Assembly: GCA_038828875.1 (NCBI GenBank)
Contig: JAWBMQ010000002.1
Span: 62,001-126,000, forward strand
Length of the DNA: 64,000 bases
Direction: 5' to 3'
From: JAWBMQ01 sp038828875
GTDB taxonomy: Archaea > Nanobdellota > Nanobdellia > Woesearchaeales > JAWBMQ01
Made by a program: the position numbers and the translations under genes
Shown here: positions 44,211 through 52,734 of the stretch, piece after piece
Layout: every line of letters starts with the position of its first letter
How positions within the stretch are numbered: position 1 is the first letter of the stretch
The notes under the pieces: model-generated
Databases searched by the model: none
Seen by the model: only the letters and a program-made list of their open reading frames with translations
Told to the model about the DNA's origin: nothing

Positions 44211-45767
44211 ATGAAAACGAAGCAAAAAAAGTTAAAAATTAACATCAAAAGGAAACATTCAAAACTTTTTAATTTAAAGAACTACAAAGATGAGATTGTT
44301 GAATTTCTTCTTATTATCGGTACAATTTTGCTAGGAATTTATTTAATCTTAAACTTTAGAGAAGAGAATTATCAACTTTTAAGAACAGAAACTGCGATTT
44401 ATGCTAAATTTGAATCATCTTTTTTTCCTTCGGGATTTGAAAAAATAAAATCTAAAATTGAAACTACAAAAAAAATGTTACCTAAATTAGAATGCAAAGG
44501 AGATTTATTTGGAATTATTGTTCCACATGCAGGTTATGATTTTTCATTAAAAACTGCACTTTATGGTTTAGAATTGTTAAAATCTTGCTCTAATTTTAAC
44601 AAAATAGTTATCTTATATCCTAATCATTACACTAATGAAAGGAAAATTGCTGGATTGAATGCATCTAAATACGTTTTTTCTGATTTTTATGTTAACCTTG
44701 ATAACAATTATTTTTCTATACTTAATATTTCAGAAACAGATAATTATAATGATCATACATTTGAAGTTCTTTTACCCTTAATAGAGTATTATTTTCCAAA
44801 TATTTCTGTTGTAGGAATTTCAGTAGGTAGTAATGATTATGAAACTTTTAAAAAAGTACTAGAACATTTCGAAAATGATTCAGTTTTTATAATTTCATCA
44901 GATTTTATTCATTATGGTAATAATTATGGTTACACTATAAACAATTTCAACATTGAAAAGTTAAATAATCTTCATTATGAAATTTTTAAAGCTATAGAAA
45001 ATAAAGATCTTGTTGGATTCGAAAATAAAGCAATAAACGTTTGTGGAAAAGAAATAATTTCTTTGATGATGAAATATTTTGAACAGAATAAATACTATAC
45101 CTACAAAGCCGAGCTTTTGAATTATTCAACATCTTATGATGTTTTAAAAGATAACAATATTGTAGGTTATGCTTCTTTTTCAATCTACAGGGTGACAAAG
45201 ATGGATGATGAAAATAAAAAATTGTTGCTTAAATTAGCAAGACAAAGTATTGAATATTATCTTCAGAACAAAAAAATTATGAAATACATTACAGAAGATC
45301 AATCTTTAAATGAGAAGAGAGGGGTTTTTGTTACTTTAACAGAGCATGGATTATTGAGAGGTTGCATTGGTTACATAGAACCAATAAAACCAATTTATCA
45401 AGCAGTAATTGAAAATGCAGTTAATGCAGCATTCTATGATCCTAGATTTGAGCCATTACAAAAGGATGAGTTAGATGAAATTGAAATAGAAGTTTCACTT
45501 TTAACTAAGCCTAAACCACTTTTTTATGAAAATTCGGAAGATTTACTTAATAAGCTAAATAACAAAATGGGTTTAGTTATTGAATACAACGGAAGAAGTG
45601 CAACTTTTTTACCTCAGGTTTGGGAACAACTGCCAGATAAGGAACTTTTTTTGGGTGAGCTTTGTAGAAAAGCTGGTTTAAGTTATGATTGTTGGAAGAA
45701 AAACAAGATTAAAGTTTATGTTTATTACGACGAAGCTTTTAAAGAATCAGATTTTAACTTAAGATAG
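44211..45767 (+). CDS. Membrane-anchored Memo-AMMECR1 fusion
   Basis: 518 residues. A strongly basic N-terminus and one membrane helix (~32-48) precede two domains. Memo/AmmeMemoRadiSam-B (~65-325) shows GIIVPHAGYDFS, ILYPNHY, NDHTFEVLLPLIEYYFP and IISSDFIHYG, so the metal-binding histidines are present. AMMECR1 (~335-515) shows RGVFVTLTEHGLLRGCIGYIEP and ENAVNAAFYDPRFEPL. These two normally occur as separate proteins or a soluble fusion beside a radical-SAM protein. Here no radical-SAM gene is adjacent and the fusion is tethered to the membrane. The biochemical role of the system is unsettled; a redox or modification role is speculative. Confidence 0.9.
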   Translation: MKTKQKKLKINIKRKHSKLFNLKNYKDEIVEFLLIIGTILLGIYLILNFREENYQLLRTETAIYAKFESSFFPSGFEKIKSKIETTKKMLPKLECKGDLFGIIVPHAGYDFSLKTALYGLELLKSCSNFNKIVILYPNHYTNERKIAGLNASKYVFSDFYVNLDNNYFSILNISETDNYNDHTFEVLLPLIEYYFPNISVVGISVGSNDYETFKKVLEHFENDSVFIISSDFIHYGNNYGYTINNFNIEKLNNLHYEIFKAIENKDLVGFENKAINVCGKEIISLMMKYFEQNKYYTYKAELLNYSTSYDVLKDNNIVGYASFSIYRVTKMDDENKKLLLKLARQSIEYYLQNKKIMKYITEDQSLNEKRGVFVTLTEHGLLRGCIGYIEPIKPIYQAVIENAVNAAFYDPRFEPLQKDELDEIEIEVSLLTKPKPLFYENSEDLLNKLNNKMGLVIEYNGRSATFLPQVWEQLPDKELFLGELCRKAGLSYDCWKKNKIKVYVYYDEAFKESDFNLR

Positions 45768-45805
45768 TTAGAAAAATATAAAAATTAAGAAATACAAAAT
45801 AAATT

Positions 45806-46429
45806 ATGTTTTACAGGGATATAATAATAACCAAAAATGAATTTTTAGCAATAATTTTTGCATCTTTGATTACTGGGTTTTCTTTTTCTTTTAACGATTG
45901 GGGATATGAAACGTTTTCTTTTGAAATCGGAATAGTTAATCTACAAAAGGCGGTTATAGTTTCTTTTATAGCATTTACTTTGTTAGTTCTTGTTGCTAAG
46001 TTTTTTTCAAATTTTTATGGTGTTGGATTAACAATAGAGTTGAATGTGTTGGCAACAATTTTAGGTTTTTTATTTACTTACATTATCTATGGAGTATTTC
46101 CTATTCCTGCATTTTTAAATTTTAATTTTTATCATGATCCTAAATTAAGGTTCGGACAACGAAGACCATTGCCAAATTTTACTGATTATGAAAAAACCTC
46201 TAAGTATAGTTCTTATATCATTTTTTTCTTGCTTATTTTGATGTTTTTATTTATAAAAGAAAAGTACATTTTGAAGTTTACAATAGGTTATTTCTTTTAT
46301 ATTTTACCAATTCCTAAAGTTCCAGGATTTTATGTTTTTATAAACGGCAAAGACAACATTAAAAAGTTTTTATCAACTTACATTTATTTTGTTTTTTTTG
46401 CAATAATTCTTTATTTCATTTCTAGCTAA
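45806..46429 (+). CDS. Site-2-protease-like (M50) membrane protein without catalytic residues
   Basis: 207 residues, five or six membrane helices. The order of elements matches archaeal M50 proteases: an initial 'ITKNEFLAIIFASLITGFSFSF' helix, then the helix that should hold HExxH (here VLVAKFFSNFYG; normal HELAHKFVAQKYG), a [D/H]P…RFGQRRPLPNFTDYEK loop (normal RxGxxR…ENGKIA) and LPIPKVPGFYVF (normal NLLPIPPLDGSKVF). Both metal-binding motifs, HExxH and the DG aspartate, are gone. I infer a pseudoprotease that may bind membrane substrates or chaperone them. It lies just before the archaellum motor operon. Confidence 0.6.
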   Translation: MFYRDIIITKNEFLAIIFASLITGFSFSFNDWGYETFSFEIGIVNLQKAVIVSFIAFTLLVLVAKFFSNFYGVGLTIELNVLATILGFLFTYIIYGVFPIPAFLNFNFYHDPKLRFGQRRPLPNFTDYEKTSKYSSYIIFFLLILMFLFIKEKYILKFTIGYFFYILPIPKVPGFYVFINGKDNIKKFLSTYIYFVFFAIILYFISS

Positions 46430-46523
46430 ATTTTTTGAGCTGAAACAATAGTAATATTTTTAAATAAACAAATCACTATATTATTATACTTTTTCGGAAA
46501 AAAAGAAAAAATATGGTGAAATA

Positions 46524-46973
46524 ATGGGTTTTGATACTATAGCTAGTAGTTTGATTATGTTTATTGCTGTTTTAAGTGTTTCAGTTATGGTTGTTTCTTT
46601 ATTTAATAATTATGTAACTCAAGGTGTTTCTGCTTTGAATTATAAAAAAAATCAAATAATTGATAGAATTGATACGGATTTCAAAATAGTGGAGATAAAG
46701 TTTAATTACTCTGAAAGTGTTTTTTACGTTTATCTTCTCAATACAGGAAAAACATTATTAAAGCCTGAAAATTTCGTTGTTTTTGTAGATGGAAATTATA
46801 TATCTAAAGAAGAATATTCTCTTCAAATTTTAAATAATTTTCAGAATCCTTCTTTGCTAGATAAAAATGAAATCTTATTTTTCAACATAACTAGGATTCC
46901 ATCAGAAAATGAAAAACATGAAATAAGAATTGTTTATTCCAATGGAGCTTATGATTATTCAGTTTTTAATTAA
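46524..46973 (+). CDS. arlF: Archaellum stator-type protein ArlF (FlaF) or ArlG-like
   Basis: 149 residues. It begins MGFDTIASSLIMFIAVLSVSVMVVSLF, the typical N-terminal membrane helix of FlaF/FlaG proteins, followed by an amphipathic coil (QIIDRIDTDFKIVEIKFN) and a beta-sandwich with VYLLNTGKTLLKPENFVVFVDGNYI. In archaella ArlF/ArlG bind the S-layer and anchor the rotating motor. The MGFxxxAS start favours ArlF, but ArlG has the same domain. A Shine-Dalgarno GGTGA precedes the ATG. It is first in the operon with ArlH, I and J. Confidence 0.8.
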   Translation: MGFDTIASSLIMFIAVLSVSVMVVSLFNNYVTQGVSALNYKKNQIIDRIDTDFKIVEIKFNYSESVFYVYLLNTGKTLLKPENFVVFVDGNYISKEEYSLQILNNFQNPSLLDKNEILFFNITRIPSENEKHEIRIVYSNGAYDYSVFN

Positions 46974-46975
46974 AA

Positions 46976-47665
46976 ATGGCCAAAATTTTAAACTTTAAGC
47001 TTGAAAGAGATCAATTGCAAGAAAAATTAGGAAATGGTTTACCTAGCAATAGCATTATAGTTATTGAAGGTCCTGATGGTGGAGGAAAAAGTGTGCTTTG
47101 TGAACGGTTTACTTATGGCTTATTAGAAAATAAAATTTCTGTTACTTATATTAGTTCAGAAATGAATACTGCTGATTTCATAAATCAAATGAATTCTTTA
47201 AATTATAATGTTGTTGATAGAATTTTAAATGAAGAGCTTCTTTTTATTCCAATGTTTCCTTTCTTTGGTTCAGTGGAGTTTGATGAAAATTTCATGGAAA
47301 ATTTGTTCAAAGCAGATTATATTTATAAAAATCAAGTAATTATTTTTGATTCTTTTTCTGATTTAATTTTAAAGGATAAAACTAAAAAAACAATCTTTGA
47401 AATTGTTGATTTTTTCAAAAGACTGATAAGCATGGATAAAACTTTGATTATTACATTTAATCCTGAACTTTTAGATGATGAGATTACTAAAATTTTAAAA
47501 TCAATAGCTGATGTTTTATTTCACGTAGAACTTAGAGAAAGGTATGGAGAGTTGGTAAATTTTATCGATATTGTTAGATTTAAGTTAGCAAAAGATAGAA
47601 CAGATAAACAGATTCCTTTTAGAGTAGATCCTGGAGTAGGAATCGCAATTGAAATCACTGCATAA
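46976..47665 (+). CDS. arlH: Archaellum motor regulator ATPase ArlH (FlaH)
   Basis: 229 residues, RecA-fold KaiC-like. The Walker A is EGPDGGGKSVLCERF (~31-45) and the Walker B VIIFDSFSDLI; the family is normally a non-hydrolysing ATP binder that sits under ArlI/ArlJ and regulates assembly. The conserved YISSEMNT and LFIPMFPFFG segments fit ArlH. It starts 2 bp after the ArlF stop. An adjacent ArlI gene confirms identity. Confidence 0.92.
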   Translation: MAKILNFKLERDQLQEKLGNGLPSNSIIVIEGPDGGGKSVLCERFTYGLLENKISVTYISSEMNTADFINQMNSLNYNVVDRILNEELLFIPMFPFFGSVEFDENFMENLFKADYIYKNQVIIFDSFSDLILKDKTKKTIFEIVDFFKRLISMDKTLIITFNPELLDDEITKILKSIADVLFHVELRERYGELVNFIDIVRFKLAKDRTDKQIPFRVDPGVGIAIEITA

Positions 47666-47666
47666 A

Positions 47667-49295
47667 ATGGCACTAAAAAGAATTAAAGCACAAAAAACTT
47701 TGGATTTTGATGAAGCAAGATTGAAATTTCCACATTTAAATAGTTATGTAAAAGAATTAGAAGAGAAAAAAATACCTTTTGAATGGTATCAAGAATTAAA
47801 TAGAAATCTTGCTCATTTAGAAAATATAAGTATAATTTATCCAGTGGGAGATCCAATCTTTATTCACATTTACAAAGATCCTGAAATCGGATTTATGTAT
47901 GTTGTTATTGAACCTAGAATGAATGAAAAACAAAGAAAAGTTTACAATGAAATTCTAGATAAGATGATTGAAATTGCAGGCTTAATGCCTGTACCAAAAA
48001 ATGATGAAGAATTAGAAAATATACTTATTGATCTTTTGAATGAAGTTGTTAGCATAGATAAGCCACCTTTATTTGGAGAAAAGATTGTGGTAAACAAAGA
48101 TGATTATGAAATGTATAAATATTATCTTATAAGAGAAAGAATAGGTTATGGTAAATTAACTCCTTTATTTTTTGATTCTTGGTTAGAAGATATTCATTGC
48201 GTAGGTGTTGGAAGTATTAAAGTAGTTCATAAAATCTTTGAAACATGTCATACTAATATTGTTTTTGAAGATGATGTTGAATTAAACAAATACATCTTAG
48301 AAACGTCAGAAAGAGTTGAAAAACCTGCAAGTTCAAGGCATAGTGTTATAGATGCAATAATGCCAGATGGATCAAGAGTAAACTTTATCTATGGAAGAGA
48401 TATTAGTCTTGAAGGATCTAGTTTTACAGTAAGAAAGTTTTTTGATGTTCCAGTAAGTATTACTCAGTTGATAGATTGGGGTACATTAAGTGCAAGAGAA
48501 GCAGCATATCTATGGCTTGCATTAGAATACGGAATGAACGTCTTTGTTTGTGGAGAAACTGCAGCAGGAAAAACTACCACTTTAAACGCAATGGCTGCAT
48601 TCATTGTTCCTGAAGCTAAAGTTTATTCTGTAGAAAACACACCTGAAGTAAAAATGCCACATGAAATTTGGCAGCATTTAGTTACTAGAGAACAGGGAAA
48701 AGCTAGCGATGTAACGTATCAAGATTTATTAATTGCAGCTTTAAGAAGTCGTCCTAATTACATCATTGTGGGAGAAATTCGCGGGGTAGAAGGAAATATT
48801 GCATTTCAAGCAATGCAAACAGGACATCCAGTAATGTCTACATTCCACGCAGGTAGTGTAGAATCTCTAGTACAACGTTTAACTGGAGTTCCAATCAATG
48901 TTCCTATTGCTTCTATTGATAACTTGAATATTGTAGTTATTCAATCAGCAGTGAAACGTCAAGGAAAGAGCTTAAGAAGAGTTTTGAACATTACTGAAAT
49001 TGAAAAATATTATGCTCCAGAGAATAAAGTAATTACTAGACAAGTTTTTAAATGGGATCCAGCTACAGATGAACATATTTTTCAAGGTATGTATAACAGC
49101 TATATTCTTGAAAAGAAAATAGGAGTAATGCTTGGTTTAGCGGATACAAGAGAAATTTACAAATTATTAGAAATAAGAGAAAAAATTTTGAAAGCTATGG
49201 TTAAAAACAAAATTTTCGATTATTATGATGTTTGGAAAACTTTAAAGCTTTATCGTCATGGTGGTTTAGCTGCATTGCCATTTGAAGTTGTATAA
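47667..49295 (+). CDS. arlI: Archaellum assembly/rotation ATPase ArlI (FlaI)
   Basis: About 542 residues, a secretion-superfamily hexameric ATPase. Visible motifs are YGKLTPLFFDSWLEDIHCVGVG (N-terminal domain), RINFIYGRD-like VNFIYGRD, Walker A CGETAAGKTTTLNA, Asp/His boxes in RSRPNYIIVGEIRG and STFHAGS, and the closing LALPFEVV-type tail. The ATG at 47667 follows the ArlH stop by one base; an alternative start at 47649 would overlap ArlH. In archaella it powers both export and rotation, in pili only assembly. Confidence 0.95.
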   Translation: MALKRIKAQKTLDFDEARLKFPHLNSYVKELEEKKIPFEWYQELNRNLAHLENISIIYPVGDPIFIHIYKDPEIGFMYVVIEPRMNEKQRKVYNEILDKMIEIAGLMPVPKNDEELENILIDLLNEVVSIDKPPLFGEKIVVNKDDYEMYKYYLIRERIGYGKLTPLFFDSWLEDIHCVGVGSIKVVHKIFETCHTNIVFEDDVELNKYILETSERVEKPASSRHSVIDAIMPDGSRVNFIYGRDISLEGSSFTVRKFFDVPVSITQLIDWGTLSAREAAYLWLALEYGMNVFVCGETAAGKTTTLNAMAAFIVPEAKVYSVENTPEVKMPHEIWQHLVTREQGKASDVTYQDLLIAALRSRPNYIIVGEIRGVEGNIAFQAMQTGHPVMSTFHAGSVESLVQRLTGVPINVPIASIDNLNIVVIQSAVKRQGKSLRRVLNITEIEKYYAPENKVITRQVFKWDPATDEHIFQGMYNSYILEKKIGVMLGLADTREIYKLLEIREKILKAMVKNKIFDYYDVWKTLKLYRHGGLAALPFEVV

Positions 49296-49301
49296 TAAAA
49301 A

Positions 49302-51050
49302 ATGCCAATCGATAATCCTTTTCAAAACTATTTGAAGAAATTAGCTAATTTGAAGTATTTCATTAATAATGTAGTTATTGCAATGGGTTATAGTGGTTTT
49401 TGGGAATGGGTTAATAGGTTCTTTATTCCAATAACTTTTTTATCATCTATTGCATTAGGAACGATTTATTTTATTTCTGATTTACCACGATGGTGGTTGA
49501 TTATTCTTTTTTTAATTTATTTAGGTTTTGTTTTGTTTTATCCTCTTCAAGTTTATCTTTCTAAAATTATGGATCTTAAAACTCATTTATTTTATTTTAT
49601 TACTTATATCACTTCATTATCAACTTTGCAGATCAGTAGAAATTTAATCTTCAAAAGAGTTTCACAAGCTAAGAAATTTGGTTATATTTCAGAATTAGCA
49701 GAAAAAATCGTTTACTTTTCTAAGCAATGGAACTTAGGTTTTTCTAAATCAATAAGAGAAGTAAAAAAATTTGTAACTTACAAGCCTTTGGCTGATTTCT
49801 TTGAAAGGTTAGCGACGATAAGTGATTTTGGTGAAGATGTTGAAACATTTTTTCTTCAAGAACAGGATGCTTTAGTTAATGAACTTGTTGCAGAATACAA
49901 TAAAACATATGAGTATATTCGAATGATTCAAGAGATATTTGTATCTTTCATAATTACCTTTTCTTTTATAATGGCTTTGTTCATGATAATGCCTATTTTA
50001 ACAGGAAATTCTATGGAAGGAATTATAAAAATTTTAGCTGTTATCGTTTTTACTGTTGATTTGATCCTTATTGTTTTTGTACGATTGATTATTCCAAAAG
50101 ATGATCTTATACATGATTTACCAATAGTAAGTGATTATGCAAAAAAAGTACATCTTTCATTTATGATTTCTTTTCCAATAGCTATTGCTTTGATCATTTT
50201 ATTTTGGTTTATTTTTTCAGATTCATTACCATTTTTATTGATAATTGCTTTAGGAATTACACCATTATTAGTTCCTGCATTTATGGCTGATAAATTAGAA
50301 AAAATGATTATTGAAAAAGATAAAGCATTTCCTGCATTTATTAGAACTTTTGGAGGAGCTATTGAAGCTAGAGGTGGAGGAGTAATTTCAGCAATGGAAG
50401 GTTTAAGGATTCAAGATTTTGGTCCATTGCAAGAAATTTTTGAAAGGCTTTACGTTAGATTGAAAACTGGAAACGATAAATATGCTTGTTGGCTTTACTT
50501 TGGTGGTGAAAGTGATAGTAATTTAATTTACAATTTTTCACAAATTTTCGCAGAAACAGTTTATCTTGGAGGAAATGCTGAAAAGATTGGAGAAGTTATC
50601 AGTAAAAATATGCAAAAAATTATAAATCTAAGGCAAACAAAATTTCAATTAGTTTCTTCATTAAGAGGAGCATTGTACGGTGCTTTAGTTGGCTTTGCAA
50701 CTGCAGGTTACATAGGTATCGAAGTTAGTTCTCGTTTAGCAAATATATTTTCATTACCCCTGTCTATGATGCAAGAACTAGGTACTGATATGTTTGCTAA
50801 CATTGTCTCGGAAATACCTCAGATCGATGTCAAAACAATGTTCATTTACGTAGGAATCATGATTTTAACACATTCTTTCTTTAGTGCATATTTATTGAAA
50901 ATTCTAGACGGTGGGCATAAATTTGCAATGTTTTTTGATCTAATTTTAATGATCTGGATTGGAGGAATTTTAAGTTGGTTTATTCCTGTTGTACTTTCAC
51001 AATTACTTCCAGGGATTACAGCAACAGCAACCTCTTTGTTTTCATTCTAA
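49302..51050 (+). CDS. arlJ: Archaellum/pilus membrane platform ArlJ (FlaJ)
   Basis: 582 residues, with two T2SF (GspF/TadC) domains separated and followed by membrane helices (about nine). The cytoplasmic domains contain SKSIREVKKFVTYKPLADFFERLA and IRTFGGAIEARGGGVISAMEGL, the archaeal FlaJ forms. It anchors the filament base and is the partner of ArlI. There is no archaellin, ArlB-type prepilin or prepilin peptidase gene in the window, so filament type (archaellum or type IV pilus) cannot be settled here. Last gene of the operon; it converges on a DHH gene with a short T-rich gap. Confidence 0.93.
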   Translation: MPIDNPFQNYLKKLANLKYFINNVVIAMGYSGFWEWVNRFFIPITFLSSIALGTIYFISDLPRWWLIILFLIYLGFVLFYPLQVYLSKIMDLKTHLFYFITYITSLSTLQISRNLIFKRVSQAKKFGYISELAEKIVYFSKQWNLGFSKSIREVKKFVTYKPLADFFERLATISDFGEDVETFFLQEQDALVNELVAEYNKTYEYIRMIQEIFVSFIITFSFIMALFMIMPILTGNSMEGIIKILAVIVFTVDLILIVFVRLIIPKDDLIHDLPIVSDYAKKVHLSFMISFPIAIALIILFWFIFSDSLPFLLIIALGITPLLVPAFMADKLEKMIIEKDKAFPAFIRTFGGAIEARGGGVISAMEGLRIQDFGPLQEIFERLYVRLKTGNDKYACWLYFGGESDSNLIYNFSQIFAETVYLGGNAEKIGEVISKNMQKIINLRQTKFQLVSSLRGALYGALVGFATAGYIGIEVSSRLANIFSLPLSMMQELGTDMFANIVSEIPQIDVKTMFIYVGIMILTHSFFSAYLLKILDGGHKFAMFFDLILMIWIGGILSWFIPVVLSQLLPGITATATSLFSF

Positions 51051-51066
51051 AATTGAATTTTTTTGA

Positions 51067-52089
51067 TTATTTTTGTTTTTCTTTTTCTAAAAAATATCTT
51101 AAATTATCTAAGAAAAGCTCTAGATCGTGCTCATGTATTATAGCTCCACAAGCTTTTTCATGTCCCCCGCCACTTCCTCTTATTCCTTTTAACGATTGTT
51201 CTAGAATTCTATTTACATTATATTTTTTTGATCTTAAACTTAAAGAATATTCGTAAAGCTTTTTTCTTCCAACAACGATTAAATCTTTATCTGGGAAATG
51301 ATAAAGTAATTCGTTGCTTAGCAAGCCAGTAAGACTATGCTTTGATTTATATAAAAAAACCAAAACGTTAGAATACTCTTGTTTCAATGCTTTCTCTAAT
51401 AGTTTTTCATAATCTTTAGCAATAGGTTTTACTCTTGGAAAACTTGTTAAGATTTCCTCATAATTTTCAATATTTGCTAATCTTTTAATATCTGCTTTAA
51501 CTTTGTGACTTTCGCCTTTTAGCAAAAAGGTCAAAATTTTACCGATTTTTCCGAATTCAGAATTGAACAAAATTTCTTCTATGGTTAATTTTTCAGGGAA
51601 TAAATGTTTATACTTTTCATCTTTTGCTACTTTTTCAACGATATCTAATAAAAACCAATCAGTTACTATTCCTAGTGCAGCTAAAAAGTCATAATCTTGG
51701 ATCATTTGATAAACCCAAAATGTAGTTGGATAAGGTTCAAGATTGAAATTCAAAGGATTGAAGTATAGCGTGTTATTTGCTACAGGAGGATGATGATCAA
51801 TCCATACTATTCTGTTGCTTTCTTCTGTGAAATTCATTTCAGGCTTATCAAGGATTACTATCAAATCAGCATTATGATTTTTAGCTATTTGGATAAAATT
51901 TTGATCAACTTTTGGTTTTCCTCGAACAACAGAAAAATTTCCTTTTTTGTATTTTTTATAAATCAGCAAAAAAGAACAAAGACCATCAGGATCATCGTCA
52001 AAAAGAAAATATGGATTCTTTGAATTTTCAATGAGATTTTTTATTTTCAATAATAATTCTTTTGCTTCATTGTTTATTGTTGTTTTCAT
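51067..52089 (-). CDS. DHH-family phosphoesterase, RecJ-like
   Basis: 340 residues. Motif I is FDDDPDGLCS, motif II VILDKPE (usual D…D), motif III IVWIDHHPP (DHH) and motif IV region LGIVTDWFL. The C-terminal DHHA1 domain carries GIRGSGGGHEKACGAII. This is the RecJ/NrnA-type two-metal nuclease; archaeal relatives include GAN, which binds the replicative GINS complex, and nanoRNases. The motif II aspartate is clear (ILDKPE). A role in DNA end-resection, repair or oligonucleotide turnover is likely. The start directly follows a TATA-like element. Confidence 0.9.
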   Translation of the reverse strand: MKTTINNEAKELLLKIKNLIENSKNPYFLFDDDPDGLCSFLLIYKKYKKGNFSVVRGKPKVDQNFIQIAKNHNADLIVILDKPEMNFTEESNRIVWIDHHPPVANNTLYFNPLNFNLEPYPTTFWVYQMIQDYDFLAALGIVTDWFLLDIVEKVAKDEKYKHLFPEKLTIEEILFNSEFGKIGKILTFLLKGESHKVKADIKRLANIENYEEILTSFPRVKPIAKDYEKLLEKALKQEYSNVLVFLYKSKHSLTGLLSNELLYHFPDKDLIVVGRKKLYEYSLSLRSKKYNVNRILEQSLKGIRGSGGGHEKACGAIIHEHDLELFLDNLRYFLEKEKQK

Positions 52090-52122
52090 TTTGATAAAAG
52101 AGAATAAGAATTTTATAAATAT

Positions 52123-52677
52123 TTATCTTCTAGATAGAGTTATAGAATTATAACATCTATGACAGATTAACATATTATTGTAGATTATCAATTCATTGCT
52201 TAATTTTCCACACATTTCACAAACTTGCTTTTCATTATCATCAAATTTGATCATCTCTATTGGTTGATTCTTAAAAATCATAAACAATTCTGGTTGAATT
52301 TTTATAATATCTTTAGCGGTTATCATTCCTACGAGAATATTTTTCTTAGTTACTGGAATTTGTCTTATGTTTAGTTCTTTCATTATTTTGATGGCTTCTT
52401 CAACCGTTTCTTCAGGATCAATTGTGAAAGGGTTTGCAGTCATAATTTCTTTACACTTTACTTTTTCAGGATCTAATTTATTTATTACAACTTTTCTTAC
52501 AATATCTTCATCAGTAATTATTCCTAATACTTTTTTATCAGAATCAGTAATTATTATACTGTTCACGTCTGCTTTAGCCATAATGATTGCTGCATTCCTT
52601 ATTGATGTTTCTGGTAAAGTATGTACAGGATTTATACTCATCAAATCCTTAACCCTTAATTCGTTTTGATTTTTCAT
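52123..52677 (-). CDS. CBS-pair protein with C-terminal zinc ribbon
   Basis: About 184 residues. Two CBS domains (VKDLMSINPVHTLPE…GIITDEDIVRK and CKEIMTANPFTIDPE…GMITAKDII) bind an adenine nucleotide ligand. The tail adds a treble CxxC pair (CEMCGKLSN … CHRCYNS), a likely zinc ribbon that could contact nucleic acid or protein. The frame runs to a TTG at 52695, but the ATG at 52677 is ~28 bp from the shared TATA box, so I chose it. This is a regulatory sensor; its target is unknown. It is divergent from the ThyX-like gene. Confidence 0.88.
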   Translation of the reverse strand: MKNQNELRVKDLMSINPVHTLPETSIRNAAIIMAKADVNSIIITDSDKKVLGIITDEDIVRKVVINKLDPEKVKCKEIMTANPFTIDPEETVEEAIKIMKELNIRQIPVTKKNILVGMITAKDIIKIQPELFMIFKNQPIEMIKFDDNEKQVCEMCGKLSNELIIYNNMLICHRCYNSITLSRR

Positions 52678-52699
52678 TGTTTTGGTGTAAAACAAAATG

Positions 52700-52710
52700 A
52701 TTTATATATT
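52700..52710. promoter_or_regulatory. Shared near-palindromic TATA box for two divergent leaderless genes
   Basis: ATTTATATATT lies between the CBS gene (ATG at 52677, minus strand) and the ThyX-like gene (ATG at 52735, plus strand). Its centre is about 28-30 bp from each start, so both transcripts could begin at or next to their ATG from one symmetric element. Archaeal TATA boxes give direction only with the BRE, and no second TATA is visible in the 57-bp gap. Confidence 0.55.
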
Positions 52711-52734
52711 TTTATCTTTTATACATAAATAAAA

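Noticed and set aside
44992..45198. Minus-strand frame inside the Memo domain
   Set aside because: It overlaps a clear coding domain and shows no independent start signal or domain.
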